The translations under genes were made by a program, and so were the position numbers. From CAVPHV01 sp963821095 (lineage in GTDB: Bacteria > Actinomycetota > Acidimicrobiia > Spongiisociales > UBA5794), in NCBI GenBank assembly GCA_963821095.1, contig CAWGCJ010000023.1:310001-374000 (forward strand): 64,000 nucleotides of DNA, read 5' to 3'. The notes beneath the pieces were generated by a model. It saw only the letters and a list, made by a program, of their open reading frames with translations. It did not search any database and was not told where the DNA came from. This document shows positions 9,242 to 18,144 of this stretch, in pieces (the first letter of the stretch is position 1; each line of letters starts with the position of its first letter).

Positions 9242-9712
9242 ATGGCCAAGAGCAAAACCGCAATCGACGAGACCGACCCAACCGACGCCGTGCTCGTCGA
9301 GGAACTCGACGACGTCGAACCCGACATCGAGGACGACGAAGCTGCCGACGTCATCGACGATTGGGACGCGGTCGATGAAGTGGATGAGATCGTCGAGGAC
9401 GACGAGACCGTTGTCGATGATGTCGTCGACGAGATCGAAGTCGAGGCCGAAGACGGGGCCGACGATGAGGCCCTCGACGAACTCGAGGCCGAAGAACTCG
9501 AGATGCTCACCGACGACGAGGCGTCCGAGACGCTCGTTGTCGACGAGGCCGAGGAGCTACGGGCCATCCGCCGGGCCGAGATCTCGATGGAGGCCGGCGG
9601 GGGTGGACAGCGTGCTCGGGACGAATTTGTCTGCCAGAGCTGCTTCCTGGTGCTCAAGTCGTCTCAGCTCGCCGACAAGCGGCGCAAATACTGCCGCGAC
9701 TGCGCCGGCTGA
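9242..9712 (+). CDS. Highly acidic DUF4193-domain protein
   Basis: 156 residues from the ATG at 9242 (GGAGAG seven bases upstream). Residues ~10-100 are extremely rich in Asp and Glu (runs such as EELDDVEPDIEDDEAADVID) and likely disordered. The C-terminal ~45 residues contain DEFVCQSCFLVLKSSQLAD and KYCRDCAG, four cysteines in two CxxC-type pairs. This is the actinobacterial DUF4193 zinc-finger-like domain. Function is unknown. Homologues occur beside dut and other housekeeping genes; here it follows a lipid kinase and has its own likely promoter. Confidence 0.85.
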   Translation: MAKSKTAIDETDPTDAVLVEELDDVEPDIEDDEAADVIDDWDAVDEVDEIVEDDETVVDDVVDEIEVEAEDGADDEALDELEAEELEMLTDDEASETLVVDEAEELRAIRRAEISMEAGGGGQRARDEFVCQSCFLVLKSSQLADKRRKYCRDCAG

Positions 9713-9817
9713 GCATTTGCTTGCCGATCCGGCGCAGAATTCAAGAACCGGCGTCCTGAGGCCGATGCCTCATAGATGGAGCTTTACCACCAGGACGCGG
9801 CCTTCAGCAGTGCCGTC

Positions 9818-10567
9818 ATGAGCAAGCAGGTGCGGCGAGACGATGTCTACGTGGTGCTGCCCACTTACAACGAGGCTGAGAATCTACGGCAGATCGCGGC
9901 GCGCATCGCCGAACAGGGTCCTCAACTTCTGATCGTCGACGACAACTCGCCCGACGGAACGGGCGACATCGCCGATGAGTTGGCGAGCGAAGCTCGGGTA
10001 CATGTCCTGCACCGCAGCTCGAAGCAGGGTCTGGGCCCGGCCTATGCCGCCGGTTTTGCCTGGGCGCTCGAGCACGGCGCTGAGATGGTGTGCGAAATGG
10101 ACGCCGACTTCTCCCACGATCCCGATGATCTGCCGCGGTTGTTCCATGCCATCGACACCGGAGCCGACGTTGCGATCGGAAGTCGCTACGTCACCGGCGG
10201 CGGCGTAGAAGACTGGCCCTGGCACCGACGGCTTCTGTCCCGAGGCGGGAATGTATACGCCGCGATGATGCTGGGCGCCGGCGTCAAGGACATGACGAGT
10301 GGATTCAGGGCGTTCTCGGCGAACTCGATCCACCGACTGCAGCCCGACAGTTGTCGCGCCTCGGGCTACGGGTTCCAGATTGAGATGGCGTGGCGGGCGC
10401 AGAGCTCAGGATTGCGCATCGTTGAGGTGCCGATCGTCTTTCGTGACCGCGAATTGGGTACGTCGAAGATGGACGGACCGATCGCTCTCGAGGCGATCCG
10501 TCTTGTCACCGGCTGGGGACTCTCACGACTCGGGGGACGGCTACGCTGGCCCGCCGAGGAGGAGTGA
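9818..10567 (+). CDS. Polyprenol-monophosphomannose synthase-like glycosyltransferase (GT2)
   Basis: 249 residues from the ATG at 9818; an ATG at 9776 is also open, and neither has a strong ribosome site. The fold starts VYVVLPTYNEAENLRQIA. It has the LIVDDNSPDGTGDIAD nucleotide-sugar site, a CEMDADFSHDP metal-binding DxD region, and the DMTSGFRAFSANSI block typical of dolichol-phosphate mannosyltransferases. It probably moves mannose from GDP-mannose to a polyprenyl phosphate on the cytoplasmic face, supplying lipoglycan or glycoprotein synthesis. It lacks the fused acyltransferase domain found in some mycobacterial-type Ppm1 proteins. The downstream gene begins immediately after the stop. 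Confidence 0.87.
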   Translation: MSKQVRRDDVYVVLPTYNEAENLRQIAARIAEQGPQLLIVDDNSPDGTGDIADELASEARVHVLHRSSKQGLGPAYAAGFAWALEHGAEMVCEMDADFSHDPDDLPRLFHAIDTGADVAIGSRYVTGGGVEDWPWHRRLLSRGGNVYAAMMLGAGVKDMTSGFRAFSANSIHRLQPDSCRASGYGFQIEMAWRAQSSGLRIVEVPIVFRDRELGTSKMDGPIALEAIRLVTGWGLSRLGGRLRWPAEEE

Positions 10568-11041
10568 GTGCAGGTAACCAGTCGGGCAGCCACCAGCGAC
10601 GACGTCGGCACGGTCGTCGAGATGTACCGCGTCTTGTCCGACGAGCAGGAGGCGCTTCGCCCGCTGTGGCCGCTGGCCGACGGGCTTGCCGAGCCGGCCG
10701 CTACCGCGCTCGAGGAGATTCTTGCTGACGACCAATCCGTGCTGTTGGTCGGCGAGATCGATGGCTACCCGCTTGGTTTCCTCTGGGCCAGGGTCGAATC
10801 GTTGCTTCCTCAGGCGGAGGGTGAGGACGTGGGTGTCATCCGGTTGATCTTCACCGATCCGGAAGCAAGGGGAGTCGGGGTGGGCGACGCCATGATCACC
10901 CAGGCGCTTGTAGAGCTGCGTAGCCGTGGTTTGCGTTACTTCGACGCCAGGGTCAGCCCCGGGCACCGTCACGCCAAGAACTTCTTCGAGTCAAACGGGT
11001 TTTCCGCCCGGCTCATCGTGATGCACCACGCGGATTCCTGA
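10568..11041 (+). CDS. GNAT-family N-acetyltransferase
   Basis: 157 residues from a GTG directly after the preceding stop. The order fits GNAT: an N-terminal strand-helix (VTSRAATSDDVGTVVEMYRV), the central IRLIFTDPEARGVGVGDAMI acetyl-CoA pyrophosphate loop (RGVGVG), and a C-terminal FDARVSPGHRHAKNFFESNGF helix. Substrate is unknown. Tight spacing suggests co-transcription with the mannosyltransferase. Confidence 0.87.
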   Translation: MQVTSRAATSDDVGTVVEMYRVLSDEQEALRPLWPLADGLAEPAATALEEILADDQSVLLVGEIDGYPLGFLWARVESLLPQAEGEDVGVIRLIFTDPEARGVGVGDAMITQALVELRSRGLRYFDARVSPGHRHAKNFFESNGFSARLIVMHHADS

Positions 11042-11174
11042 TCCGCACGCGGTTTCTCGATCCCGGCGCCGACCATGGAGCGGCGAAAGCGCTGACGGCG
11101 CCGCTGGGTTCCGGCGGAGCACGCCCGGTGACGACCTACGATCAGGGATCCAGACCGACCATCAGGAGGTTGCT

Positions 11175-12518
11175 GTGATAGGGCGCGACGAGGTCATCGA
11201 GCTGCTGCAGACGCTGATTCGCAACGCCTGCGTCAACGATGGCACCCCCGACAGTGGCCACGAACACCGATCCGTGGCGACGCTGCAGTCGTACTTCGGT
11301 GCACCGGGCACCATCGTCGAGCCGCATCCGGGAAGGCAGAACCTGGTCTACCGGGTCGAGGGCTCATCCCCGGGTGCGCCTGCCCTGCTCCTCCTGCCCC
11401 ACCTCGATGTTGTGCCGGCGAGCGGCGACGGCTGGACCTACGACCCGTTCGCGGCGACTCGGGCCGACGGCTACATCTGGGGGAGAGGCGCGGTCGACAT
11501 GCTCAATGTGACGTCGGCGATGGCTGCCATCTTCCGGCGCTACCTGACCGGTGAGTTGCCGCCGCTGCCGGGTGACCTGGTGTTTGCAGCCACGGCCGAT
11601 GAGGAAGCGGGCAGCGTGCTGGGGGCCGAGCATCTCGTGGCCGAGCATTGGGATCTGGTCCAGTGCGACTACCTCCTGTGTGAGGTCGCCAACCCGTCCT
11701 TCATCACGCCCGACGGGCCGGTGCTGCCGGTGACGGTCGCCGAGAAGGGTCCGGCCTGGCGACGGATGCGGGCTCGGGGCCGATCCGGTCACGGCTCGCA
11801 GCCCTACGGGGCCAGCAACGCCCTCGTGCCGGTCGCCACCGCAATGGCTCGGCTGGCTGAGGCTCCGATGCCGGTGGACATCACCACGGAGTGGATGACA
11901 TTCGTCCAAGGTCTGGGCCTCGAACCGGGGCTCGAGGCCCGGCTGCTCGATCCCGACCTTGTCGACGGAGCGATCGAAGATCTTGCCGTTGACGATCCGA
12001 TATTCGCCCGCTGGGTGCACGCCTGCACACACCTGACCGTCACCCCGACGGTGCTCAATGCCGGCCTCAAGGCGAACGTCGTCCCTGAGATCGCCAGCGG
12101 AGAGGTCGACGTCCGAAAGCTCCCGGGCCAGGATGAAGCGGACGTCGATGACCATTTCCGCAAGGTGATGGGCCCCGACCTCTACGACGAGGTCGACATC
12201 GAGCCGTTTTTGGCGTTTCCGGCGAACGCTTCACCGTTTGAGGGCGCCTTGTGGGAGGCCATCGGTGATGCCGCCGAGACGTTGGCTGGACACCGCAGGT
12301 TGTTGCCGGCGATCACGCCGGTGGCGACCGATGCCCGCTTCTTCCGCGCCCGCGACGTCGTCGCCTACGGGGTTGGTCTCTTCGACGACGAAGCCACCTT
12401 CGGCGGAATGCTTTCGATGTTCCATGGCGACGACGAGCGGGTCTCGGAGGAGAGCGTTGGCCGGACCACCGAGATACTTGCCCTCACCTTGCAGCGATTT
12501 GCGGCGCGTACCGCATAG
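11175..12518 (+). CDS. M20-family metallopeptidase/deacylase
   Basis: 447 residues from a GTG preceded by AGGAGG at about eight bases. Family metal-site blocks are visible: LLPHLDVVPA (metal His and Asp), WGRGAVDM (bridging Asp) and ATADEEAGS (catalytic Glu and ligand Glu). A lid/dimerisation region with RMRARGRSGHGSQPYGASNA follows. The size fits the M20/ArgE/DapE/carboxypeptidase group, which hydrolyses peptide or N-acyl amide bonds with two zinc ions. The exact substrate is not evident. It stands alone and ends against the convergent DUF1015 gene. Confidence 0.9.
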   Translation: MIGRDEVIELLQTLIRNACVNDGTPDSGHEHRSVATLQSYFGAPGTIVEPHPGRQNLVYRVEGSSPGAPALLLLPHLDVVPASGDGWTYDPFAATRADGYIWGRGAVDMLNVTSAMAAIFRRYLTGELPPLPGDLVFAATADEEAGSVLGAEHLVAEHWDLVQCDYLLCEVANPSFITPDGPVLPVTVAEKGPAWRRMRARGRSGHGSQPYGASNALVPVATAMARLAEAPMPVDITTEWMTFVQGLGLEPGLEARLLDPDLVDGAIEDLAVDDPIFARWVHACTHLTVTPTVLNAGLKANVVPEIASGEVDVRKLPGQDEADVDDHFRKVMGPDLYDEVDIEPFLAFPANASPFEGALWEAIGDAAETLAGHRRLLPAITPVATDARFFRARDVVAYGVGLFDDEATFGGMLSMFHGDDERVSEESVGRTTEILALTLQRFAARTA

Positions 12519-12521
12519 CGC

Positions 12522-13700
12522 TCACGAAGCGTCGAATACCCGAATCGCAAGGCCGGCACGCGGCTTGGGGACGAAGTAGGTCGTCTTTTGGGGGAATCGG
12601 ATTCCCATTTCGCCGGCCTCAGCGATGGCGTGCTCGCTAACCGGAGCCACCAGCAGGGCGGCGCCGTCGGGAAGGCCGGCGGCGGCTGCCACGGCTTCGG
12701 CGGCGTCGGCAACGTAGGAGGCGGAGTCCTCACTGACGCCGAGCCGCGGGTAGAGCAGTTCCCTGGCAACGGCCGGACTTGCCTCGCGCCACGGCGCAGG
12801 CAACACGGCGAGGGCCTCGGGGCGAGGGGTCAACAGCCAGGATGCGGTGGCGGTGGCGATGGTGAGCGATCCTGCGGCAGCGGGAAGCGTTGGAGGCCCG
12901 GGCTCGACCAGGAACACGTCGGCAACTGCGTCGGGGTCGAATGGTAACTCGAGGAAGAGCCGGTGGTACGGCCCCACGGTCAAGCCACTTCCTTCTGCGG
13001 GCGAAACCAGCGCCAGGATTGCGCCCCACGGTCCAGCTCCGTCCTCAGCATCGCGGGTCTTGCGGTAACCGAGGTACGTCGTGTAGCGATGGTGGCCGTC
13101 GGCGATGGCCACGGGATGTTCGTCGACCCGTTGTGCGATGGCAGCGATCCGCTGCGGATCGGTGATGTCGTACAGTCGGTGGCGGACACCGTCTGGTGTC
13201 GTGAAGTCGAGTCGAGGGTCGCCGACGGGCTCGAGCAGTGGGGCGAGATCGGGCGACGAACTGAGGGCGATGATGACGTCGAGGTTGGCCTCGGTTGCGG
13301 TGAGCACGGCGAGGCGGTCGGCGCGGTGCTTGGCCATGGTTTCCTCGTGGCCGACCACACGGTCGCCAATATCGATGAGGTCGAGGGCGCCGAGCACCCC
13401 GCGGGCCGTCTTGCGGCTGCCGTCGGGGGCGTCGTAGTCCATCAGGTACAGGTAGAACCGCTCGGTGGGGTCGAGGCTGAGGCGCTCTTCGTCACGCCAC
13501 GTTTGGAGGAGAGCGGCCGCCTGTTGGTAGGTTGGATCCTCCGGCGGCGCCAGGAGCAGTCGGACGACGTTGTACGGCGAGCGTGCGAGCAGATCGTCGC
13601 GGTCGTTGGAACTGATGACGTCGTACGGCGGACTCGTGGCGTCGCCGACTGAGGGAACCCGGGTCGGGTCGAACAACAAACCGGTGAATGGGGAGAACAT
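12522..13700 (-). CDS. DUF1015-family protein
   Basis: 392 residues from the ATG at 13700; an alternative ATG lies at 13772. The opening FSPFTGLLFDPTRV and SPPYDVIS match the DUF1015 signature, followed by LYLMDYDAPDGSRKTARG, GHEETMAKHRADRL and an AIADGHHRYTTYLGYR block. The family is widespread, cytoplasmic and has no firmly assigned activity; some members sit near serine or threonine metabolism genes. Its start codon overlaps the start codon of the divergent HAD gene within a single CATG. Confidence 0.85.
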   Translation of the reverse strand: MFSPFTGLLFDPTRVPSVGDATSPPYDVISSNDRDDLLARSPYNVVRLLLAPPEDPTYQQAAALLQTWRDEERLSLDPTERFYLYLMDYDAPDGSRKTARGVLGALDLIDIGDRVVGHEETMAKHRADRLAVLTATEANLDVIIALSSSPDLAPLLEPVGDPRLDFTTPDGVRHRLYDITDPQRIAAIAQRVDEHPVAIADGHHRYTTYLGYRKTRDAEDGAGPWGAILALVSPAEGSGLTVGPYHRLFLELPFDPDAVADVFLVEPGPPTLPAAAGSLTIATATASWLLTPRPEALAVLPAPWREASPAVARELLYPRLGVSEDSASYVADAAEAVAAAAGLPDGAALLVAPVSEHAIAEAGEMGIRFPQKTTYFVPKPRAGLAIRVFDAS

Positions 13701-14502
13701 GACGAGAGTTGTAGCGGGTCGGGACGGTCTCGGCAACGTGAGGACCATCGCCTGCGATCTCGACGGCGTCATCTATGTCGATACGGAAGGGGTCCCCGGG
13801 GCAGGAGCGGCGCTCGACCAATTGGTTGCCGCCGGTTTTGATCTGATCTTCGTCACGAACAACTCGACCAAAACCCAGCAGGATGTGAGGGACCACATTG
13901 CGCGGCGGACCGGCTTCAACGGGCCGGCCGAGGTAGTGACCTCGGGCATGGCCACTGCGGGGCAATTGGTCGGCGCCGTCGAGCGGGCGTTCGTTGTTGG
14001 TGGCGCCGGGCTGGTGGCGACCCTCGAGGAGCACGGTCTCGAGGTGGTCACCGACTGGCAGCGGGCCGAGGCGGTGGTCGTGGGGTTGGACCGAGACCTG
14101 AGCTACGGGAAGCTCTCGGAGGCCACCTTGGCCATCCGGGCCGGTGCCGGCTTCTATGCCACCAACGCCGACGCCACCTACCCGATGCCCGAAGGGTTGT
14201 ATCCCGGCGGCGGGGCGATTGTGGCGTTCCTCGAGCGTTCAACCGACGTCCCTGCCATCGTTTGTGGCAAGCCTCACGCTCCGGCCCGGGCCATGGTGCG
14301 CAAGCTGGCGGGGGACGGGGGAGTGCTCGTTGTTGGTGATCGGGCTGAGACCGACATTGGCATGGGAATCGCCGAGGGCTGGGCCACCGCCCTCGTGTTG
14401 ACCGGTGTGGTCGAAAACCCGGCCCAAGTAGCTGCCGAGTACCGGCCCGATCTCGTGCTGGGTTCGATTGCTGAGCTTCCTGGTGCGCTCGGGGTCGACT
14501 GA
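13699..14502 (+). CDS. HAD-IIA family hydrolase (NagD/PGP-like phosphatase)
   Basis: 267 residues from the ATG at 13699 with GGGGAG ahead; GTG at 13739 is an alternative. Motif I is CDLDGVIYVD, motif II FVTNNST, motif III appears as CGKPHAPA and motif IV as VGDRAETDIGMGIAEGW. The C2-type cap (residues ~80-180) marks the NagD/4-nitrophenylphosphatase subgroup acting on small phosphorylated metabolites. Mycobacteria carry a HAD phosphatase just upstream of the tlyA-nadK-recN cluster. Here about 3.6 kb of other genes separate it from that cluster. Confidence 0.9.
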   Translation: MTRVVAGRDGLGNVRTIACDLDGVIYVDTEGVPGAGAALDQLVAAGFDLIFVTNNSTKTQQDVRDHIARRTGFNGPAEVVTSGMATAGQLVGAVERAFVVGGAGLVATLEEHGLEVVTDWQRAEAVVVGLDRDLSYGKLSEATLAIRAGAGFYATNADATYPMPEGLYPGGGAIVAFLERSTDVPAIVCGKPHAPARAMVRKLAGDGGVLVVGDRAETDIGMGIAEGWATALVLTGVVENPAQVAAEYRPDLVLGSIAELPGALGVD

Positions 14503-14539
14503 TCAGCCGGCAACTTGGTGGCCACCCGTGAACAATCGT

Positions 14540-15256
14540 TCAGCTACCCGGGAAGGCCGTGGCGGCTTCGAGTACGACTGCGGCGAAGTCCGCGTCCAAC
14601 GTCGCCGGCACGCGGTTGGATGACTTGGCGGCTTCAGCCAGATCTGGCTCCCGGCGCACGAGTTCCAACGTAACGAACGCCCAGAACTCGTCGTCGAGTG
14701 CCGCCTTCCCTGCTGTCCCGGAGAACAGGTTGCCGTCGGGTTGGGCGGCGCCCCAGCCTTCGACGGAGACCCCGGTGAATTCCCACTCGACGGAGTCAAC
14801 GCCGAGACTCCGATGAGCGTCAGACTCGAGCGTCCAGTGACAGTAGGCGACTCCGCCGTCGGGATCCGCTGCACAGGTCGTTGCTGTGGTTCTTGTGCCG
14901 ATGCCGACAAGGAAGGCGTACCAGTCGGCACAGGTTTCGGTACCTGTAGTGAAGAACCTGTCGCAAACGCCTTCCTCGGTGTGAATGGACGCCGCTGTCA
15001 TCGCGTCACCAGCGTTGAGCGCAGCCCGTAGCTCAGCCAACTGTGCCGGCTCCTCGACCACCGACACGACGGGCAACGCTCCGGTTGTCGTCGACGTCGA
15101 AGTGACCTTTGCCCGAGGCGCCTCGGAACCGCCGGCGAAGAACCCCAACACGCCACCGGCAGCAAACACCGCAACGAACGCGGCTACTGCGATCAGCCAC
15201 CGACCTGCCGGACGCTTTGTCGTCGTGGGACTGTTCGTGAGCCTCTGGGTATCCAT
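14540..15256 (-). CDS. Single-span membrane protein downstream of an ECF sigma factor (possible anti-sigma role)
   Basis: 238 residues if translation starts at the ATG at 15256, which has GAGGAGGA just upstream. It has a short cytoplasmic N-terminus, a membrane span around residues 18-40 (WLIAVAAFVAVFAAGGVLGF), a Thr/Ser linker and an extracytoplasmic SnoaL/NTF2-like domain with four cysteines. The frame stays open upstream, and residues encoded there (DAADAIAFLLSIEEE) look like the natural continuation of a leader encoded in another frame at 15257-15378. The gene may therefore be broken by a one-base deletion. Its location next to a sigma factor suggests regulation of it; no zinc anti-sigma motif is seen. 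Confidence 0.65.
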   Translation of the reverse strand: MDTQRLTNSPTTTKRPAGRWLIAVAAFVAVFAAGGVLGFFAGGSEAPRAKVTSTSTTTGALPVVSVVEEPAQLAELRAALNAGDAMTAASIHTEEGVCDRFFTTGTETCADWYAFLVGIGTRTTATTCAADPDGGVAYCHWTLESDAHRSLGVDSVEWEFTGVSVEGWGAAQPDGNLFSGTAGKAALDDEFWAFVTLELVRREPDLAEAAKSSNRVPATLDADFAAVVLEAATAFPGS

Positions 15257-15378
15257 GGGTTCCTCCTCGATGCTGAGGAGGAACGCGATAGCGTCTGCCG
15301 CGTCGGTTCGTTCTGTGCGATGTCGCCGACCGGGTTGGCCGCCTCCAACTGCGCGAAGGCTCGTTCGTGCGCCCTCAT
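15257..15378 (-). pseudogene. N-terminal leader of the sigma-linked membrane protein, separated by an apparent frameshift
   Basis: An ATG at 15378 overlaps the sigma-factor stop (ATGA) and reads MRAHERAFAQLEAANPVGDI. This resembles the LxxANPVxD leader of actinobacterial sigma-linked proteins. After about residue 24 the frame becomes Arg/Ser-rich nonsense, while the frame one base earlier reads TDAADAIAFLLSIEEE and runs into the membrane protein. The break is near 15305-15310. It is either a real mutation, a sequence error, or a case where the internal start at 15256 is used. Confidence 0.5.
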
Positions 15379-15929
15379 CGGGGTTCCCTTCTAACATCCT
15401 TCGGCCTGGCCACTAAGACCCGTCGGCCGGTGCGGTCGAGTTCTGCTGCGAGACGACGCTTGGCCCGGGTGAGCCGTTGCTCGGCAGCTTTGAGAGATAC
15501 TCCGAATCGCTCCGCCAGCTGCGGTGCTGGTAGGCCCTCCCACGCTGAGAGCAAGAGAACCTCACGGTCGGGGCCACGAAGGCGGTTGATGGCGTCGATG
15601 ATGTGCTGGTCCTCGCTGTGGCGCACCACCTGAACGTCGGGTTGGGGCTCGCCCGATCCGCCCATCCCGCGCAGCTTGTCGTTCAGGCCCCGCCGGCGAC
15701 GTTGCGATCGGCGTTGGTTCGACACGGTCTTGGCCGCTACTCCGTAGAGCCAAGGCAGAGTTCGGCCACCGTCGGGTACGTCGGCGATCCGTCTCCACGC
15801 CACCGTGAAGGTCTCCGCCACCGTGTCGTGCGCCTCATCGTGTCCCATTCGCCTCAGGCAGTAGCCAAGTACTGCGGGGTAGTGCTCCACATAAAGGTCC
15901 TGGAACCGCTTCGACTCAGTGGGTGTCAC
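15375..15929 (-). CDS. ECF-type RNA polymerase sigma factor
   Basis: 184 residues. Region 2 is seen as FQDLYVEHYPAVLGYCLRRM, then DTVAETFTVAWRRI and TLPWLYGVAAKTVSNQRR. Region 4 is seen as INRLRGPDREVLLLSAWEGL, then APQLAERFGVSLKAAEQRLT, a complete helix-turn-helix. It lacks sigma regions 1 and 3, as usual for ECF sigma factors. Its stop overlaps the start of the downstream membrane-protein leader, the usual coupling of sigma factor and regulator. The controlled promoters are unknown. Confidence 0.92.
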   Translation of the reverse strand: MTPTESKRFQDLYVEHYPAVLGYCLRRMGHDEAHDTVAETFTVAWRRIADVPDGGRTLPWLYGVAAKTVSNQRRSQRRRRGLNDKLRGMGGSGEPQPDVQVVRHSEDQHIIDAINRLRGPDREVLLLSAWEGLPAPQLAERFGVSLKAAEQRLTRAKRRLAAELDRTGRRVLVARPKDVRREPR

Positions 15930-16164
15930 GTCTACCGCCTAGAGCTACTCGGCCTGCTGCCCCCTCTATGTCCGGCTCCCCGCAAAACCCGACAGGAGGT
16001 CCAGTTGGCTCGAAAACACACCCCAAGGTTGCCACAACGGCAATGGCGGTGGAGGTCCCGATGGGGCATGCCTCAGGAGTCTGGGTGCTCGGTGCTCAGA
16101 TGAGAGCGGTTGCGGGTCGTCGCGAGGAGGGCGTTGACGGTAGGTAGCGTGCGGACCGGCCCGT

Positions 16165-17319
16165 TCACGGCCGGCCGGGAAGCGCTCTGCGTACGTATCG
16201 GTCGAAGTGGGGGATGGCGAACTCCACCCAGCCGTAGCGGGGCGCGTAGATCACGCCCTCGGCGATGAGGCGGTCGCGGAACGCGGCCACCTGCGGCGTT
16301 GTCTTACGGGCGGCGGCTGCGACTTCACCCGACCGGTGGGGGCCGCCGCCGAGCGATGCCAGGGCCTGGACATAGGTGACTTCCGATGCCGGAATGCGGG
16401 CGATCCGCGCCGCAAAGAACGAGGAATCGAGAGCGTGGTCGGCGTTCGGCGCCGCTCGGGCCACGTCGGCGGCCGAGATCGGGTCGTCGGTCGCCGCGTT
16501 CCACGTGTGGTAGGCCCACGTTTGAACGAAGAAGGGGAATCCGTCGGAGTGGTCGACGATGCTCTCGGCTGCCTCTGCCGACCATGAGACGTCGATCTCC
16601 CGTGCCGGCTCGACGATCGCCTGCACCACCTGATCGGGAGTCAACGGGCCAAGATCGGCGACGGTGAACATCCGCTCGGCGTAGGTGGCTGCTTTGGCAA
16701 CCTCGCCGACCAGGTTGGGGAGGCCGGCCAGTAGACCGTAGAGCGGGAGGCCATCTTGGCCGCATCGATGGATGCCGGCGAGCAAGCGTCGCAGATCGTG
16801 ACGGTCGAGGGTCTGGGCTTCATCGAGGGCAATCATCACGCCAAGGTCCTCATCGGCCACTACGGCGGCGAGGTCGGTCACGACGTCGGTGAGGGCTTCG
16901 CGGTCGGCACTGGGGGCCTGACGTTCGATGGCAACGCCGGTGCCGGCAACGGTGAGCGAGACCGACTCGATCGAGCGCAGCGCCCGGCCGACCTTGGCTC
17001 CGCCGTCGAACTCCTCCACGATGCGCCGCGCTTGGCGCAGAACGCTGCGAATGGTGTCGTCACCGGCGAGCGCTTCAACTCGGATGACCCGATATCCGTT
17101 GTGTTCGGCCACCGACGCCAACTTGCCGAGCAACACCGTCTTGCCGACGCCGCGCAGGCCAGTGATGAGCATGTGCTGGCTGGCGCGGGCCGACCGCAAC
17201 CGCCTCAGGGCGACGTCGGCCGTGGCGATCGTCTCGTCGCGGCCGACCAGGGCGGGCGGGGGTGTGCCGGCCCCGGGGGCGTAGGGGTTGGCCACCGGAT
17301 CGTAGAGTTCATCCAACAT
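16165..17319 (-). CDS. AAA+ ATPase (Orc1/Cdc6-like ATP-binding protein)
   Basis: 384 residues. The N-terminus NPYAPGAGTPPPALVGRDET precedes a Walker A ITGLRGVGKT around residues 52-61. A Walker B-type hydrophobic strand ends IALDEAQTL near residue 165. The C-terminal region is winged-helix-like (VTYVQALASLGGGPHRSGEV). Proteins of this type are common single genes in actinobacteria, resembling archaeal-type P-loop ATPases with a DNA-binding tail; the role is not established. It may be co-transcribed with the upstream rhomboid gene (gap 55 bases). Confidence 0.82.
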   Translation of the reverse strand: MLDELYDPVANPYAPGAGTPPPALVGRDETIATADVALRRLRSARASQHMLITGLRGVGKTVLLGKLASVAEHNGYRVIRVEALAGDDTIRSVLRQARRIVEEFDGGAKVGRALRSIESVSLTVAGTGVAIERQAPSADREALTDVVTDLAAVVADEDLGVMIALDEAQTLDRHDLRRLLAGIHRCGQDGLPLYGLLAGLPNLVGEVAKAATYAERMFTVADLGPLTPDQVVQAIVEPAREIDVSWSAEAAESIVDHSDGFPFFVQTWAYHTWNAATDDPISAADVARAAPNADHALDSSFFAARIARIPASEVTYVQALASLGGGPHRSGEVAAAARKTTPQVAAFRDRLIAEGVIYAPRYGWVEFAIPHFDRYVRRALPGRP

Positions 17320-17374
17320 GCCGCTACTTTAGCAGGACATGTGAAACATGAGGCAGGTTCGTTGAAGTGGGCGA

Positions 17375-18106
17375 TCAGAACCGGTAGCGGGTCGTCGCAT
17401 GGAGGGCGCGGACCCGCCCCAACAGGCGGTTGCGCAGCGGCAGCGTCACCACGACACCCACGACGAAGCCGGCGACGTGGGCCTCCCAGGCGGTGGTCGC
17501 GTCGGATATGGCGAACTGGGTGACGAACCAAACGCCAAGGAAGAACAGCGCCGGGACGGGAACGAAGATGACAAACACCAGCGACAGCACCCGGTGGCGG
17601 GGGAAGAGCACCGCATAGGCGCCGAGCACGCCGGCGATCGCGCCCGAGGCCCCCACCAAAGGAACGGTGGCGTTCGGGTTGACGAACACGAAGGCGAAGG
17701 TGGCTGCCAACCCGGCAATGATGTAGAGCGCCAGATAGCCGAAGGTGCCGTAGGCCTCCTCGACGTTGTTGCCGAAGATCCACAGGAACCACATGTTGCC
17801 CAAGAGGTGAAACAAGCCGCCGTGGAGAAACATCGAAACGATCGCGGATAGCCACACGTTCTTGTCGGGAAACACCGGTTCACCGCCGTCCACGCATACG
17901 TCCTGGCGCACCTCATTGGCGCTGATGGGCTCGCCGGTGGTGAGCTCACAGGCCACCGCGGCGTGCTCGTAGAGGAAGTCGGTGGTGGCGGCAGCGTCGT
18001 CGGCTTGGGGCTGCCAGAAGAAGAACACCAAGACGTTGATCGCGATCAAACCGACGGTGATGTACGGCGTGATCCTCGTCGGGTTGACATCACGGATCGG
18101 GAACAA
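17375..18106 (-). CDS. Rhomboid-family intramembrane serine protease
   Basis: 243 residues with about six membrane segments. Rhomboid features are present: the L1-loop WLSAIVSMFLHGGLFHLLGN with a conserved HxxxxHxxxN-like arrangement, the catalytic serine motif GASGAI near residue 150, and the second catalytic His in WEAHVAGFVVGV. It cleaves transmembrane substrates within the membrane. A soluble loop with several Cys (residues ~45-75) follows the first span, a feature of many actinobacterial rhomboids. It is divergent from the tlyA cluster. Confidence 0.92.
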   Translation of the reverse strand: MFPIRDVNPTRITPYITVGLIAINVLVFFFWQPQADDAAATTDFLYEHAAVACELTTGEPISANEVRQDVCVDGGEPVFPDKNVWLSAIVSMFLHGGLFHLLGNMWFLWIFGNNVEEAYGTFGYLALYIIAGLAATFAFVFVNPNATVPLVGASGAIAGVLGAYAVLFPRHRVLSLVFVIFVPVPALFFLGVWFVTQFAISDATTAWEAHVAGFVVGVVVTLPLRNRLLGRVRALHATTRYRF

Positions 18107-18144
18107 GGCTCGTTCCTGTCGCTGTGGCGGGTGATAATGGCTCC

